Assembly (NCBI GenBank): GCA_012269985.1
Contig: JAAXJF010000031.1
Location: forward strand, 16,616-52,427
Direction of reading: 5' to 3'
Length of the DNA: 35,812 nt
Origin: Acidimicrobiaceae bacterium
GTDB taxonomy: Bacteria > Actinomycetota > Acidimicrobiia > Acidimicrobiales > Ilumatobacteraceae
Below are positions 23,903 through 33,621 of the stretch, piece after piece; the stretch's first letter is position 1, and each line of letters opens with the position of its first letter. The notes under the pieces are model-generated. The model ran no database searches and was not told the DNA's origin. It saw only the letters and a program-made list of their open reading frames with translations. Position numbers and translations under genes: made by a program.

Positions 23903-25334
23903 TTCGGCAACGTGGACCCATGAAGGGTTCGAGATGGTCGTTGGCCTTGAGGTGCATGTCGAGCTCGCCACCGAAACAAAATTGTTCTCAGGCTCTCCCA
24001 ATCGTTTTGGAGATGATCCGAACACCAATATTGACCCGGTGTCGCTCGGTCTGCCTGGCGCCTTGCCGGTGCTCAACCGTCAGGCTGTCGAGTTGGCGAT
24101 GAGAATCGGCCTCGCACTCAATTGCACCGTTCAGTCGTGCACCTTTGCGAGAAAGAATTACTTCTATCCCGATATGCCGAAGGCGTACCAGATCTCTCAG
24201 TATGACCGTCCGCTCAACATTGACGGTCATCTTGAAATTGCTGACGGCATCGTCATCGGCGTCGAGCGAGCACACCTCGAAGAAGACACCGGCAAGAGCA
24301 CCCACATTGGCGGTTCGGGTCGAATTCATGGAAGCGAGGGCTCGCTCATCGATTTCAACCGTGCCGGCGTGCCGCTCGTCGAGATCGTGAGTCGACCTGA
24401 TATCAGAACCCCTGAGCAGGCGCGACAGTACGTCAATGAACTCCGAGCGATTCTCGTTGAAATTGGTGCCTCCGATGCACGCATGGAGGAAGGCTCGATG
24501 CGGGTCGACGCAAACGTGAGTGTTCGTCGTCCGGGCGAAGAGTTCGGCACCCGCTGTGAAATTAAGAATGTGAACTCGGTTCGATCGCTTGGGCGTGCAA
24601 TCGATTACGAGGCACGTCGGCAAGTTGCGTTGATTTCCGATGGTGAAGTGATTCAGCAAGAAACTCGCCATTGGGATGAAGGCGATGGGCGCACGTACAC
24701 CCTTCGCACCAAAGAAGATGCCGACGATTACCGCTATTTTCCTGACCCTGACCTCGTGCCACTCGACCCAGGCGATGAATGGATCAACACCGTTCGCTCA
24801 CAACTTCCGATGTTGCCGGCTGCTCGACGTGCTCGTCTTGCAGAAGTGACCGGTCAGGCGGTCGATAGTGAAGCGATCGCAACGGTGGTCGAGCGTCGCC
24901 AAGACGACTATGTCGTAGCGGTGGCAGAAATCGGTGGTGGTGCCGAACGCGTGCTTGTCCACGTGAAAGAAGCGTTCTCTGAGCAAGGCAGTGAACCGTC
25001 TGTGCCAGCCGCTGATCTCGCAGCATTGGTCACAATGGAAGTAGGCGGAGAACTCACTTCAACGCAGACGAAAACATTGCTTGGCGATCTTGTCGAACAA
25101 GGTGGCGGTGACCCCAAGGCGATGGCGGCAGCTCGTGGGTTTGAGGCGATGGATACATCTGAACTTGACGGATTTGTCGACGACGCAATTGCGGCCGATC
25201 CTGACGCGTGGGCAAAGTTTTGCGCCGGAGACGGCAAAGCGATGGGTGCCCTTGTCGGCCATGTCATGAAGGCATCGCGAGGCCAAGCTGACGGTAAGGC
25301 AGTAACAGCAATCCTTAATTCACGCAAAGGCTGA
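23895..25334 (+). CDS. gatB: Glu-tRNA amidotransferase subunit B
   Basis: GatB phosphorylates the tRNA-bound glutamate and channels it to amidation. At 479 residues it begins with the conserved FEMVVGLEVHVELATETKLFSG and GLPGALPVLNRQAVELAMRIGLAL. Further on are FARKNYFYPDMPKAYQISQYDRPL, LEEDTGKSTH, DFNRAGVPLVEIVSRPD, MRVDANVSVR, CEIKNVNS and the YRYFPDPDLVPL motif. The YqeY-like helical tail ends the protein. The open frame begins earlier at 23784 inside gatA, but ATG 23895 with GGGGGT upstream is the right start. Presence of GatCAB implies that at least one of GlnRS or AsnRS is absent in the organism. Confidence 0.97.
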   Translation: MSDSATWTHEGFEMVVGLEVHVELATETKLFSGSPNRFGDDPNTNIDPVSLGLPGALPVLNRQAVELAMRIGLALNCTVQSCTFARKNYFYPDMPKAYQISQYDRPLNIDGHLEIADGIVIGVERAHLEEDTGKSTHIGGSGRIHGSEGSLIDFNRAGVPLVEIVSRPDIRTPEQARQYVNELRAILVEIGASDARMEEGSMRVDANVSVRRPGEEFGTRCEIKNVNSVRSLGRAIDYEARRQVALISDGEVIQQETRHWDEGDGRTYTLRTKEDADDYRYFPDPDLVPLDPGDEWINTVRSQLPMLPAARRARLAEVTGQAVDSEAIATVVERRQDDYVVAVAEIGGGAERVLVHVKEAFSEQGSEPSVPAADLAALVTMEVGGELTSTQTKTLLGDLVEQGGGDPKAMAAARGFEAMDTSELDGFVDDAIAADPDAWAKFCAGDGKAMGALVGHVMKASRGQADGKAVTAILNSRKG

Positions 25335-25342
25335 ACGCCTCG

Positions 25343-25364
25343 GACGATGGTGGTAGCCATCGTC
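25343..25364. promoter_or_regulatory. perfect 8-bp hairpin between gatB and ilvD
   Basis: GACGATGG and CCATCGTC flank TGGTAG. It has no T tract. It lies after the gatB stop and covers the -35/spacer region of the ilvD promoter, so it may be an operator or a U-less terminator of gatCAB. Confidence 0.55.
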
Positions 25365-25369
25365 AGCAT

Positions 25370-25375
25370 TAGCGT
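25370..25375 (+). promoter_or_regulatory. -10 element of leaderless ilvD
   Basis: TAGCGT followed by 6 nt (GGTGGT) and the ATG at 25382. The hexamer is identical to that of mcl. Confidence 0.55.
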
Positions 25376-25381
25376 GGTGGT

Positions 25382-27091
25382 ATGAGCGATCGTCCATCTG
25401 AGACTTCAGTAGATATCAAGCCGCGTTCGCGCGACGTCACCGACGGTATTCAAAAGGCAGCAGCTCGAGCGATGCTTCGGGCGGTGGGGCTCACCGACGA
25501 CGATTGGAACAAGCCTCAAGTCGGTATCGCCTCGTCGTGGAATGAGATCACCCCATGCAACCTCAGCCTTCGTCGGCTCGCGGAAGCCGCCAAAGATGGT
25601 GTCCAGCGATCAGGTGGCATCGGACTCGAATTCGGGACGATCACCGTTTCCGACGGTATTTCGATGGGACACGAGGGCATGCGGGCCTCGCTGGTGAGTC
25701 GAGAAATTATCTGTGACTCTGTCGAAGCAGTGATCCATGCAGAACGACTTGACGGCGTCGTCGTTCTGGGGGGATGCGATAAGTCGATGCCAGGAATGAT
25801 GATGTCGATTGCGCGGCTCGATCTGCCTGGAATCTTCGTCTACAACGGTTCGACGTTGCCCGGCTATCACAACGGCAAAGCACTCGATGTCACCAGCGTG
25901 TTTGAAGCAATCGGCGCCTGCGCGGCAGGAACGATTTCAGAAGATGAACTGCACGCAATCGAGTCGAACGCTTGCCCGGGAGAGGGTGCATGTGGCGGAA
26001 TGTTCACCGCCAACACGATGTCATCTATCGGAGAAGCACTCGGGCTAAGCTTGCCAGGCTCTGCGTCGCCGCCAGCGGTTGATCGTCGCCGAGAAGATGA
26101 TGCTCGTCGTGCCGGAGAGGCCGTCATCAACATGTTGAAGACGGGTTTGCGTCCTCACGACATCCTCACCAGAGGGGCATTTGAGAATGCGATCACGTTG
26201 GCGAATGCCCTTGGAGGTTCGACAAATGCGGTGCTCCACCTATTGGCGATCGCAAATGAAGCGCGTGTCGATATTGAACTTGCCGACTTCAACCGCATTG
26301 CAGCCCGCGTCCCACACTTCGCTGACATGAAACCTGGTGGCAAGTTCCACATGACCGATCTCGATCGTGTTGGTGGCGTTCCGGTGGTGTTGAAGCATCT
26401 CCTTGAGGAGGGCTTGCTACATGGCGACGAGATGACGGTGACCGGCAAGACGATGGCCGAGAACCTTGCTGAAATTGATCCACCTGCGCCCGACGGAACG
26501 GTCGTGTACCCGATTTCGCAGCCGATTAACGCTGAAGGTGGCCTCAACGTGCTGACCGGTTCTCTCGCACCTTCTGGCTCGGTGGTAAAAGTGGCTGGCC
26601 TTACCGAAGATCAGCGTGTGTTCGAGGGTCCGGCCCGTGTCTTCGATGGTGAAGATGGAGCGATGGCTGCAGTTATGGGTGGTGAAATTGAGCCGGGCAC
26701 TGTCATCGTGATCCGGTATGAGGGGCCGAAGGGTGGCCCAGGGATGCGCGAGATGCTGGCGATCACAGGTGCTCTGAAGGGCGTTGGTCGTGGTGCTGAC
26801 TGTGCATTGATTACCGATGGCCGCTTCTCAGGAGGCACTTGGGGGTTCTGCATTGGACACGTCGCACCCGAGGCGGTCGATGGCGGACCGATCGCCTTCG
26901 TGCAAGATGGCGACCGCATTCGGATCGACGTGCCGACGCTTGGACTTGATCTTCTTGTGGACGACGATGAACTTGCTCGCCGTCGCGAGGGTTGGTCGCC
27001 CATTGAGCCTCGTTATACCACCGGCATCCTTGGCAAATACGCCCGCCTTGCTCAAGGTGCGGAAAAGGGTGCCATCACGAACCCGGTGTGA
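25382..27091 (+). CDS. ilvD: dihydroxyacid dehydratase
   Basis: IlvD dehydrates 2,3-dihydroxy-isovalerate and -methylvalerate to the 2-oxo acids, the third common step of valine and isoleucine synthesis. The 569-residue protein has three conserved cysteines that hold the iron-sulfur cluster: Cys59 ([10 protein letters not shown]), Cys132 ([10 protein letters not shown]) and Cys204 ([14 protein letters not shown]). Their spacing of 73 and 72 residues agrees with known DHADs. [21 protein letters not shown] near the C-terminus is also typical. It is separated from ilvBNC by three unrelated genes and has its own leaderless promoter, with a palindrome overlapping the -35 position. Its stop is 5 nt from the convergent DUF3054 gene. 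Confidence 0.97.
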   Translation: MSDRPSETSVDIKPRSRDVTDGIQKAAARAMLRAVGLTDDDWNKPQVGIASSWNEITPCNLSLRRLAEAAKDGVQRSGGIGLEFGTITVSDGISMGHEGMRASLVSREIICDSVEAVIHAERLDGVVVLGGCDKSMPGMMMSIARLDLPGIFVYNGSTLPGYHNGKALDVTSVFEAIGACAAGTISEDELHAIESNACPGEGACGGMFTANTMSSIGEALGLSLPGSASPPAVDRRREDDARRAGEAVINMLKTGLRPHDILTRGAFENAITLANALGGSTNAVLHLLAIANEARVDIELADFNRIAARVPHFADMKPGGKFHMTDLDRVGGVPVVLKHLLEEGLLHGDEMTVTGKTMAENLAEIDPPAPDGTVVYPISQPINAEGGLNVLTGSLAPSGSVVKVAGLTEDQRVFEGPARVFDGEDGAMAAVMGGEIEPGTVIVIRYEGPKGGPGMREMLAITGALKGVGRGADCALITDGRFSGGTWGFCIGHVAPEAVDGGPIAFVQDGDRIRIDVPTLGLDLLVDDDELARRREGWSPIEPRYTTGILGKYARLAQGAEKGAITNPV

Positions 27092-27096
27092 GCCGC

Positions 27097-27489
27097 TTAA
27101 CCGAGTGGAACACCTCGATCAGGTCGACGCGCCCGTGAACGGGCGAAGACTCGCCATCCCAGCAGAAACACGCCGTTAAAGATCGTTGCAACGACGACGA
27201 ACGGCGTCGCAGTTCCGCCATCAAAGATGACCCTTCGAACGGTCATTCCAAGAATGACGACCGACACCCAGACGATCAATCCCGATGTTGGAGTGATCGG
27301 CGAACGGCGAACGACCGGAATGCTCCATGCCATCGCAATCGCAATGAGAAATGGAGCAACTGTTGCAATGTAGCCAGCGATCTGTGATCCGCTGTTGTGC
27401 TCGTTTCTGCCAATGAAGACAAAGATCGCAACGACAGCGGCATCGGCTGCGATGAATCGCCGTCGTGATGCAGAATCAGGACGCTGCAA
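27097..27489 (-). CDS. DUF3054 family membrane protein
   Basis: About 130 residues with four predicted membrane helices (AAVVAIFVFIGR; ATVAPFLIAIAMAWSI; GLIVWVSVVILGMTVRR; PFVVVATIFNGVFLLGWRVF). The pattern FxxADxxVVxxFVxIGR-x-EH, PFL and GWR is that of the DUF3054 family, whose function is unknown. No ATG or GTG fits. The best start is TTG 27489, with AGGCGG about 11 nt upstream, overlapping the flavin reductase end by 14 nt, so the two are likely coupled. A longer frame to 27621 exists but that part is a shadow of the reductase gene. Confidence 0.7.
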   Translation of the reverse strand: MQRPDSASRRRFIAADAAVVAIFVFIGRNEHNSGSQIAGYIATVAPFLIAIAMAWSIPVVRRSPITPTSGLIVWVSVVILGMTVRRVIFDGGTATPFVVVATIFNGVFLLGWRVFARSRARRPDRGVPLG

Positions 27490-27958
27490 AAGTTCCCAAT
27501 CCGCCTTTGAAAAACAGCAGCGGGTCGCCGTCGTTGCCGGCGAGCGACACAACGTCGCCGAGCACGAAGAGATGGTCGCCCATCTCGTAGACCTCATTAA
27601 TCGTGCAGTCGATCCACGCAAGCGAGCCGTCGATCACAGGTGATCCGGTTGACTCAGCGTGCCAGGCAAGTCCATCAAAACGAGATCCTTCGGCGGGTTT
27701 TGCAAACGTCCAGCATTCATCTGCTTGGTGGTTGCCAAGCACGTTGACGCAGAAACTGCCACTCTTTTGAATTGCCTCCCATGTCGACGACTCTTTTCCG
27801 GGAAGGAACCCAACCATCGGTGGGTCGAGTGAAACCGAGGTAAATGAGCCAATCGTCAGACCGGCGGGCTCATCGCCGTCCATCCCAGTGACGACGGTGA
27901 CGCCGGTGGGAAAGTGTCCGAGGACATTACGAAATGCTTTTGGATCGATCGTGCTCAC
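27476..27958 (-). CDS. flavin reductase domain protein (DIM6/NTAB family)
   Basis: A 160-residue FMN-binding split-barrel protein. It begins VLGHFPTGVTVVTGMDGDEPAGLTIGSFTSVSLDPPMVGFLPGKESSTWEAIQKSGSFCVNVLG, the typical FMN-reductase N-terminal half with the substrate loop, and ends with a VGDxL-like LFVLGDVVSLAGN segment. Members use NAD(P)H to reduce FMN or FAD, which can feed monooxygenases such as the LLM enzyme 26 kb away; that link is speculation. The GTG start at 27958 has TAGTGT 7 nt upstream. It diverges from the 5-FCL-like gene and is followed by DUF3054 with overlap. Confidence 0.85.
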   Translation of the reverse strand: MSTIDPKAFRNVLGHFPTGVTVVTGMDGDEPAGLTIGSFTSVSLDPPMVGFLPGKESSTWEAIQKSGSFCVNVLGNHQADECWTFAKPAEGSRFDGLAWHAESTGSPVIDGSLAWIDCTINEVYEMGDHLFVLGDVVSLAGNDGDPLLFFKGGLGTFAAS

Positions 27959-27965
27959 CCCTTCG

Positions 27966-27971
27966 ACACTA
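27966..27971 (-). promoter_or_regulatory. -10 element of leaderless flavin reductase gene
   Basis: TAGTGT on the minus strand, followed by 7 nt (CGAAGGG) and GTG 27958. Confidence 0.5.
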
Positions 27972-28006
27972 CGCGGTCACGGGAGAGGTAGGGGAGGCGA
28001 ACCGGG

Positions 28007-28012
28007 TACGGT
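28007..28012 (+). promoter_or_regulatory. -10 element of leaderless 5-FCL-like gene
   Basis: TACGGT followed by 6 nt (TCTGGT) and GTG 28019. It faces the divergent -10 of the flavin reductase gene about 40 bp away. Confidence 0.5.
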
Positions 28013-28018
28013 TCTGGT

Positions 28019-28480
28019 GTGTCGACCATCATCGATGAAAAGTCGCGGATGCGTGCTGAACTCAGGAAATGGCGCCGCGGTCTGGAGAGTGCGGAGATTG
28101 ACCGTCGGTCTTCGGTGATCTGCGAAGCGCTCATCATGGCAGTGAAATCGTGGACGCCGTCGACCGTGATGGTGTTTGACTCGGTGCCCGGTGAACCTCG
28201 TCTCGAAATATTTCGTGAATGGCTAAGCGAACGTGGCATTGAGATTGCTGTTCCCGAAGATGATCCCGAGCCGCGCAATGTTGACATGGTCGTTGTTCCG
28301 GGAGTTGCGTTCACTGCCGATGGGCACCGGCTCGGCCAGGGTGGTGGTTGGTACGACAGATTTCTAGCCGATGTTGGCGACGAGACGGTGACGATTGGAG
28401 TGTGTTTCGCAGAACAGGTCGTTTCTGCGGTGCCTCAGGAATCCCATGACATCTCGGTACACCGTGTCATCTCTGCGTGA
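28019..28480 (+). CDS. 5-formyltetrahydrofolate cyclo-ligase family protein, short form
   Basis: At 153 residues this is shorter than the usual 180-200. The N-terminal basic helix KSRMRAELRKWRRGLESAEIDRRSSVICEAL and VMVFDSVPGEPRLEIFREWL fit the family, and the C-terminal half has VDMVVVPGVAFTADGHRLGQGGGWYDRFLAD (the ATP/folate-binding signature) and IGVCFAEQVVSAVPQESHDISVHRVIS. Between residues 78 and 90 the usual GxxGIxEP-containing segment is missing (GIEIAVPEDDPEPRNVDMVVV), so about 30 residues appear deleted. 5-FCL converts 5-formyl-THF to 5,10-methenyl-THF with ATP; activity of this shortened form is uncertain. It uses a leaderless GTG. Confidence 0.8.
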   Translation: MSTIIDEKSRMRAELRKWRRGLESAEIDRRSSVICEALIMAVKSWTPSTVMVFDSVPGEPRLEIFREWLSERGIEIAVPEDDPEPRNVDMVVVPGVAFTADGHRLGQGGGWYDRFLADVGDETVTIGVCFAEQVVSAVPQESHDISVHRVISA

Positions 28481-28547
28481 TGTGCATCGCCATCAAGAAC
28501 TTTTGAGTACGTGCGATGTGAGTTGTGCAGGGTTTTACGCCCCGCGT

Positions 28548-28576
28548 TTGCGTTCTGCGGCGCGTGCTGGCACACT
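28548..28576 (+). promoter_or_regulatory. candidate ilvB leader promoter
   Basis: TTGCGT (28548-28553), a 17-nt spacer, then CACACT (28571-28576). Transcription would begin close to the ATG of the leader peptide at 28585. The -10 is weak, so confidence is moderate. Confidence 0.45.
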
Positions 28577-28584
28577 AGAAGGCG

Positions 28585-28635
28585 ATGAAAACAGCACAGC
28601 GCGTGTTTCTTGATCTTGTAGTAGGCATCCGGTAG
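28585..28635 (+). CDS. ilvB leader peptide (attenuator)
   Basis: A 16-codon reading frame encodes [16 protein letters not shown], with Val, Leu, Leu, Val, Val and Ile within its last ten residues. Its TAG stop falls within a hairpin. It sits 106 nt before ilvB and matches the branched-chain-rich leader peptides of ilvB operons in other actinobacteria. Stalling at Leu, Val or Ile codons would alter the downstream fold. Too short to be detected by ordinary gene finders. Confidence 0.75.
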   Translation: MKTAQRVFLDLVVGIR

Positions 28636-28661
28636 CGCACCGGACCTCACACCGCGTGCGC
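28628..28661 (+). promoter_or_regulatory. alternative leader hairpins of the ilvB attenuator
   Basis: TCCGGT-AGCGC-ACCGGA (28628-28644) forms a 6-bp hairpin containing the leader stop codon. GCGCAC (28635-28640) can instead pair with GTGCGC (28656-28661), which excludes the first hairpin. In addition GACCTC (28643-28648) duplicates the GACCTC of the terminator 5' arm and can pair with GGGGTC (28681-28686), giving a possible antiterminator. Confidence 0.55.
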
Positions 28662-28663
28662 AC

Positions 28664-28697
28664 CGACCTCCCGACACCGGGGGGTCGTTCCGTTTTT
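28664..28697 (+). terminator. ilvB attenuator terminator
   Basis: CGACCTCCC (28664-28672) pairs with GGGGGGTCG (28679-28687) with one U-G wobble and a 6-nt loop, followed by TTCCGTTTTT. It is the only clear U-tract intrinsic terminator I found in the window and lies 44 nt before the ilvB start. Confidence 0.75.
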
Positions 28698-28741
28698 CAC
28701 CGCAAGTACTTCATGACCACGACCACCAACCAGGAGAACCA

Positions 28742-30505
28742 ATGAGCACAGCATCTACTCGCATGACCGGGGCCCAAGCTCTGATCAAAGCGCTCGAGAT
28801 GGAGCAGGTTGACACGATCTTCGGATTGCCCGGCGGCTGCATCCTGCCGGCATACGACCCTCTTCTCGAGTCATCTATTCGCCACGTGCTGGTGCGGCAC
28901 GAGCAAGGTGCTGGTCATATGGCGGAGGGTTATGCCCACGTCACCGGTCGACCTGGAGTTGCAATGGTGACATCAGGTCCTGCGGCAACAAACCTTGTGA
29001 CACCTCTGATGGATGCGTACATGGACTCGATTCCGATGGTTGGTATCACTGGTCAGGTGGGTACCTCAGCGATTGGATCTGACGCATTCCAAGAATGTGA
29101 CACGGTCGGCATTACCCGTTCATGCACGAAGCACAACGAACTTGTCATGACACCCGATGACATTCCGCTCGCCGTTCGCCAGGCGTTCCACCTTGCGACG
29201 ACGGGCCGCCCGGGGCCAGTGTTGCTCGACCTCCCGAAAGACGTTCTTCAGAACGAGATGACATGGCATTGGCCGACCGACGATGAGGTGTCCGGCTCGC
29301 TTCCGGGGTATCGCCCGACGATGAATGGTCACCCGCGAATGATCAAAGAAGCCGCACGAATGATTCTTGCGGCCGAACGTCCGGTGCTGTACGTCGGTGG
29401 TGGCATGTTGAAAGCGCGAGCCGCCGAAATTTTGCGAGAGCTCGCAGAGATGACAGGCATCAATGTCGTCACGACGTTGATGGCGCGTGGCGTGTTCCCT
29501 GATGACCACGAGCTATGTCTCGGAATGCCGGGCATGCACGGAACGATCGCCGCAACAACGGCAATGCAGCGCGCCGACCTGCTCATCGCCCTTGGTGCCC
29601 GCTTCGATGATCGAATCACTGGTCGTCTCGACGCGTTCGCACCCGATGCCAAGATCATTCACGTTGACATCGACCCGGCTGAGCAGGGCAAAGTTCGTCG
29701 CCCCGATGTTCCGATTGTGGGCGACTGTCGTCTGGTGACCGAAGAAATCGTGCAGGCAATCCGTGACCTCACGGCATCGGGAATTGAGCAGGCCGACATC
29801 ACCGCATGGAAGTCTCGAGTGTCAGGTTGGCAAGAAATCTTCCCGTTGACGTACGACGAGGCTTCGCCGGGCGCTGGGTTGAAACCGCAGTATTGCCTGG
29901 AAGAACTCCGCGCCGCATCGACTGACGAAACAATCCTCGTTTCGGGCGTGGGTCAACATCAGATGTGGGCGTCACTGCACTGGAAGTTCAACCAGCCGTA
30001 CTCGTGGGTGAACTCCGGTGGTTTGGGTACAATGGGCTTCTCGATTCCTGCTGCGATCGGAGCAAAGGCGGGTCGCCCAGACGCAACGGTGTGGGCTGTC
30101 GATGGCGACGGCTGCTTCCAAATGACGGCGCAAGAACTCGTGACCGCAACGGTCGAGCGCATTCCTGTCAAGGTTGCCCTGTTGAATAACTCGTATCTCG
30201 GTATGGTTCGCCAGTGGCAGGAAATGTTCTATGACGAGCGCTACTCAGAGGTCTACTTGTCAACGGAAACCCCCGACTACGTGAAGTGGGCAGAGTCGAT
30301 GGGTTGCGTTGGTATTCGAGTGGAAAGCCCCGAAGAGGTTGGCCCAGCCATCGAGAAGGCGAACTCGATCAACGATCGGTCGGTTGTTGTCGAATTCCGC
30401 ACCGACTCCGAAGAGAAGGTGTTCCCGATGGTGCCGGCTGGCGTGAGCAACGACGAAGTGCTCGTGCACCCTTCGCAAGAGCAGTTCCGAGCGCAGCTCG
30501 GCTGA
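28742..30505 (+). CDS. ilvB: acetolactate synthase, large (catalytic) subunit
   Basis: The TPP-dependent enzyme that condenses two pyruvates, or pyruvate and 2-oxobutyrate, in branched-chain amino acid synthesis. The 587-residue protein has [16 protein letters not shown], the catalytic Glu54 in [45 protein letters not shown], the FAD-type middle domain ([16 protein letters not shown]) and the TPP motif [15 protein letters not shown] with the distal [12 protein letters not shown]. Length and motifs are normal. The start has a GGAG ribosome binding site 5 nt upstream. It is preceded by a leader peptide and terminator and followed by ilvN after 29 nt and ilvC, so ilvBNC is one attenuated operon. 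Confidence 0.97.
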   Translation: MSTASTRMTGAQALIKALEMEQVDTIFGLPGGCILPAYDPLLESSIRHVLVRHEQGAGHMAEGYAHVTGRPGVAMVTSGPAATNLVTPLMDAYMDSIPMVGITGQVGTSAIGSDAFQECDTVGITRSCTKHNELVMTPDDIPLAVRQAFHLATTGRPGPVLLDLPKDVLQNEMTWHWPTDDEVSGSLPGYRPTMNGHPRMIKEAARMILAAERPVLYVGGGMLKARAAEILRELAEMTGINVVTTLMARGVFPDDHELCLGMPGMHGTIAATTAMQRADLLIALGARFDDRITGRLDAFAPDAKIIHVDIDPAEQGKVRRPDVPIVGDCRLVTEEIVQAIRDLTASGIEQADITAWKSRVSGWQEIFPLTYDEASPGAGLKPQYCLEELRAASTDETILVSGVGQHQMWASLHWKFNQPYSWVNSGGLGTMGFSIPAAIGAKAGRPDATVWAVDGDGCFQMTAQELVTATVERIPVKVALLNNSYLGMVRQWQEMFYDERYSEVYLSTETPDYVKWAESMGCVGIRVESPEEVGPAIEKANSINDRSVVVEFRTDSEEKVFPMVPAGVSNDEVLVHPSQEQFRAQLG

Positions 30506-30534
30506 AGTGATTGAAAAGAACTGGAGAACACGAC

Positions 30535-32131
<1,597 letters not shown>

Positions 32132-32139
32132 TGTTCAGT

Positions 32140-32167
32140 GGTGTGTGCCATTGCTGTGGCACACACC
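32140..32167 (+). terminator. hairpin terminator after ilvBNC
   Basis: GGTGTGTGCCA pairs with TGGCACACACC over 11 bp with a 6-nt loop, starting 8 nt after the ilvC stop. There is no T tract, which is common in actinobacteria. Confidence 0.7.
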
Positions 32168-32246
32168 GCATGTGATAGAGATGGGGCAAGGCAGACGGGA
32201 GAACAGGCCCGACAGCGTTACCTTTTCAACAGGCGTTTCTAAATAT

Positions 32247-32259
32247 GACCTTGCAGGTC
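32247..32259. promoter_or_regulatory. candidate operator over the metY -35
   Basis: GACCT-TGC-AGGTC is a palindrome with 5-bp arms lying directly on the TTGCAG -35 element. A repressor of sulfur-amino-acid genes is a reasonable but unproven ligand. Confidence 0.4.
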
Positions 32260-32279
32260 GGGTTTTAAGGGGATAGTCT
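32251..32279 (+). promoter_or_regulatory. metY promoter
   Basis: TTGCAG (32251-32256), an exactly 17-nt spacer and TAGTCT (32274-32279), followed by 8 nt and the ATG. It is the best-formed sigma-A-like promoter in the window and implies an almost leaderless mRNA. Confidence 0.65.
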
Positions 32280-32287
32280 CTCCGACC

Positions 32288-33607
32288 ATGGCTGATAACG
32301 CAAAGAAACTTGGTTTTGAAACCCGCCAGATTCACGTAGGGGGAGACCCAGACCCGGCAACCGGCTCGCGTGCCGTACCGATCTATCAGACGACCGCGTA
32401 CGAGTTTCGCAATACCGAACATGCCGCCAATCTGTTTGCCCTGGGGGAAGTCGGGAATATTTACACCCGCATTATGAACCCAACTCAGGCTGCCTTAGAG
32501 GCACGCCTGAGCGACCTCGAGGGTGGTTGCACGACCGCAATTGGTATTCCTGGTGCGCTTGCGACCTCATCAGGCCAGGCTGCGGAAACGCTTGCGATCC
32601 TTACCGTCGTCGAAGCGGGTCACCACATCGTGGCTTCGCCATCGCTCTATGGCGGTTCCTACAACCTGTTGCACTACACCCTCCCGAAAATGGGCATTGA
32701 AGTCACCTTCGTCGACGACCCGCACGATCTTGACCAGTGGCGGGCGGCCGTGCGAGACAACACTCGCTTGTTCTTTGGAGAGGTATTGCCAAATCCGAAG
32801 AACGACATGTTCGACATCGAAGGCGTCTCAGAGGTCGCTCACTCAGAGGGCATCCCGCTCATGGTCGACAACACCGTTGCGACGCCGTACCTCGTGAGGC
32901 CTCTTGAGTGGGGAGCCGACATCGTGGTGCATTCACTCACCAAGTTCATCGGCGGTCACGGAACGTCGGTGGCCGGCGGCATCGTCGATGGCGGCACATT
33001 CGACTACGCAGCCTCAGGAAGATTTGCGAATTTCACCGAGCCCGACCCGAGCTACCACGGTCTTGCATATTTCCCAGCGCTCGGACATGGCGCAATGATT
33101 CTCAAAGCACGTGTTCAGATGCTTCGAGACCTCGGAATGGCAATCTCTCCATTCAACGCATTCATGATGCTGCAAGGCATGGAGACATTGAGCCTTCGCA
33201 TGGAGCGCCATTTCTCAAATGCGCAGGCAGTGGCTGAGTTCCTCGATGCTCATCCGCAGGTTGAGTCGGTGAACTACGCCGGCCTTGCGTCGAGCGAATG
33301 GCATGAGCGTGCAACTCGCCTCGGTGGCGGTCGCGGCTACGGCTCCGTTCTCGCGTTTGAGATTTCTGGTGGTCTTGAGGCGGGTAAGAAGTTTGTTGAA
33401 GGTCTTGAACTTCACAGCCACGTTGCCAACATTGGTGATGTTCGAAGTCTTGTCATTCACCCGGCGAGCACGACACACTCACAGCTCACCCCAGAAGAGC
33501 AGTCTGCGAGCTCGGTGACGCCGGGGCTCGTGCGACTCTCGGTCGGTCTTGAAAACATTGAAGACATCCTTGATGATCTTCGTGCAGGATTCGCCGCCGC
33601 GTCGTAA
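32288..33607 (+). CDS. metY: O-acetylhomoserine aminocarboxypropyltransferase (sulfhydrylase)
   Basis: A 439-residue PLP enzyme of the Cys/Met metabolism family, making homocysteine from O-acetylhomoserine and sulfide. Motifs are [72 protein letters not shown] (PLP stacking Tyr), [41 protein letters not shown] (catalytic Lys in SLTKFIGG) and [13 protein letters not shown] at the C-terminus. The length and the insert near the middle favour MetY over MetB or MetC. The promoter is 8 nt upstream of ATG, overlaid by a palindrome. It lies after the ilvBNC terminator and converges with the sulfatase gene, 14 nt apart. Confidence 0.95.
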   Translation: MADNAKKLGFETRQIHVGGDPDPATGSRAVPIYQTTAYEFRNTEHAANLFALGEVGNIYTRIMNPTQAALEARLSDLEGGCTTAIGIPGALATSSGQAAETLAILTVVEAGHHIVASPSLYGGSYNLLHYTLPKMGIEVTFVDDPHDLDQWRAAVRDNTRLFFGEVLPNPKNDMFDIEGVSEVAHSEGIPLMVDNTVATPYLVRPLEWGADIVVHSLTKFIGGHGTSVAGGIVDGGTFDYAASGRFANFTEPDPSYHGLAYFPALGHGAMILKARVQMLRDLGMAISPFNAFMMLQGMETLSLRMERHFSNAQAVAEFLDAHPQVESVNYAGLASSEWHERATRLGGGRGYGSVLAFEISGGLEAGKKFVEGLELHSHVANIGDVRSLVIHPASTTHSQLTPEEQSASSVTPGLVRLSVGLENIEDILDDLRAGFAAAS

Positions 33608-33621
33608 CCTGACATCGCCGC

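Noticed and set aside
32132-32287. SAM riboswitch upstream of metY.
   Set aside because: The likely transcription start is only about one base from the ATG, leaving no leader; no riboswitch-like core is visible.
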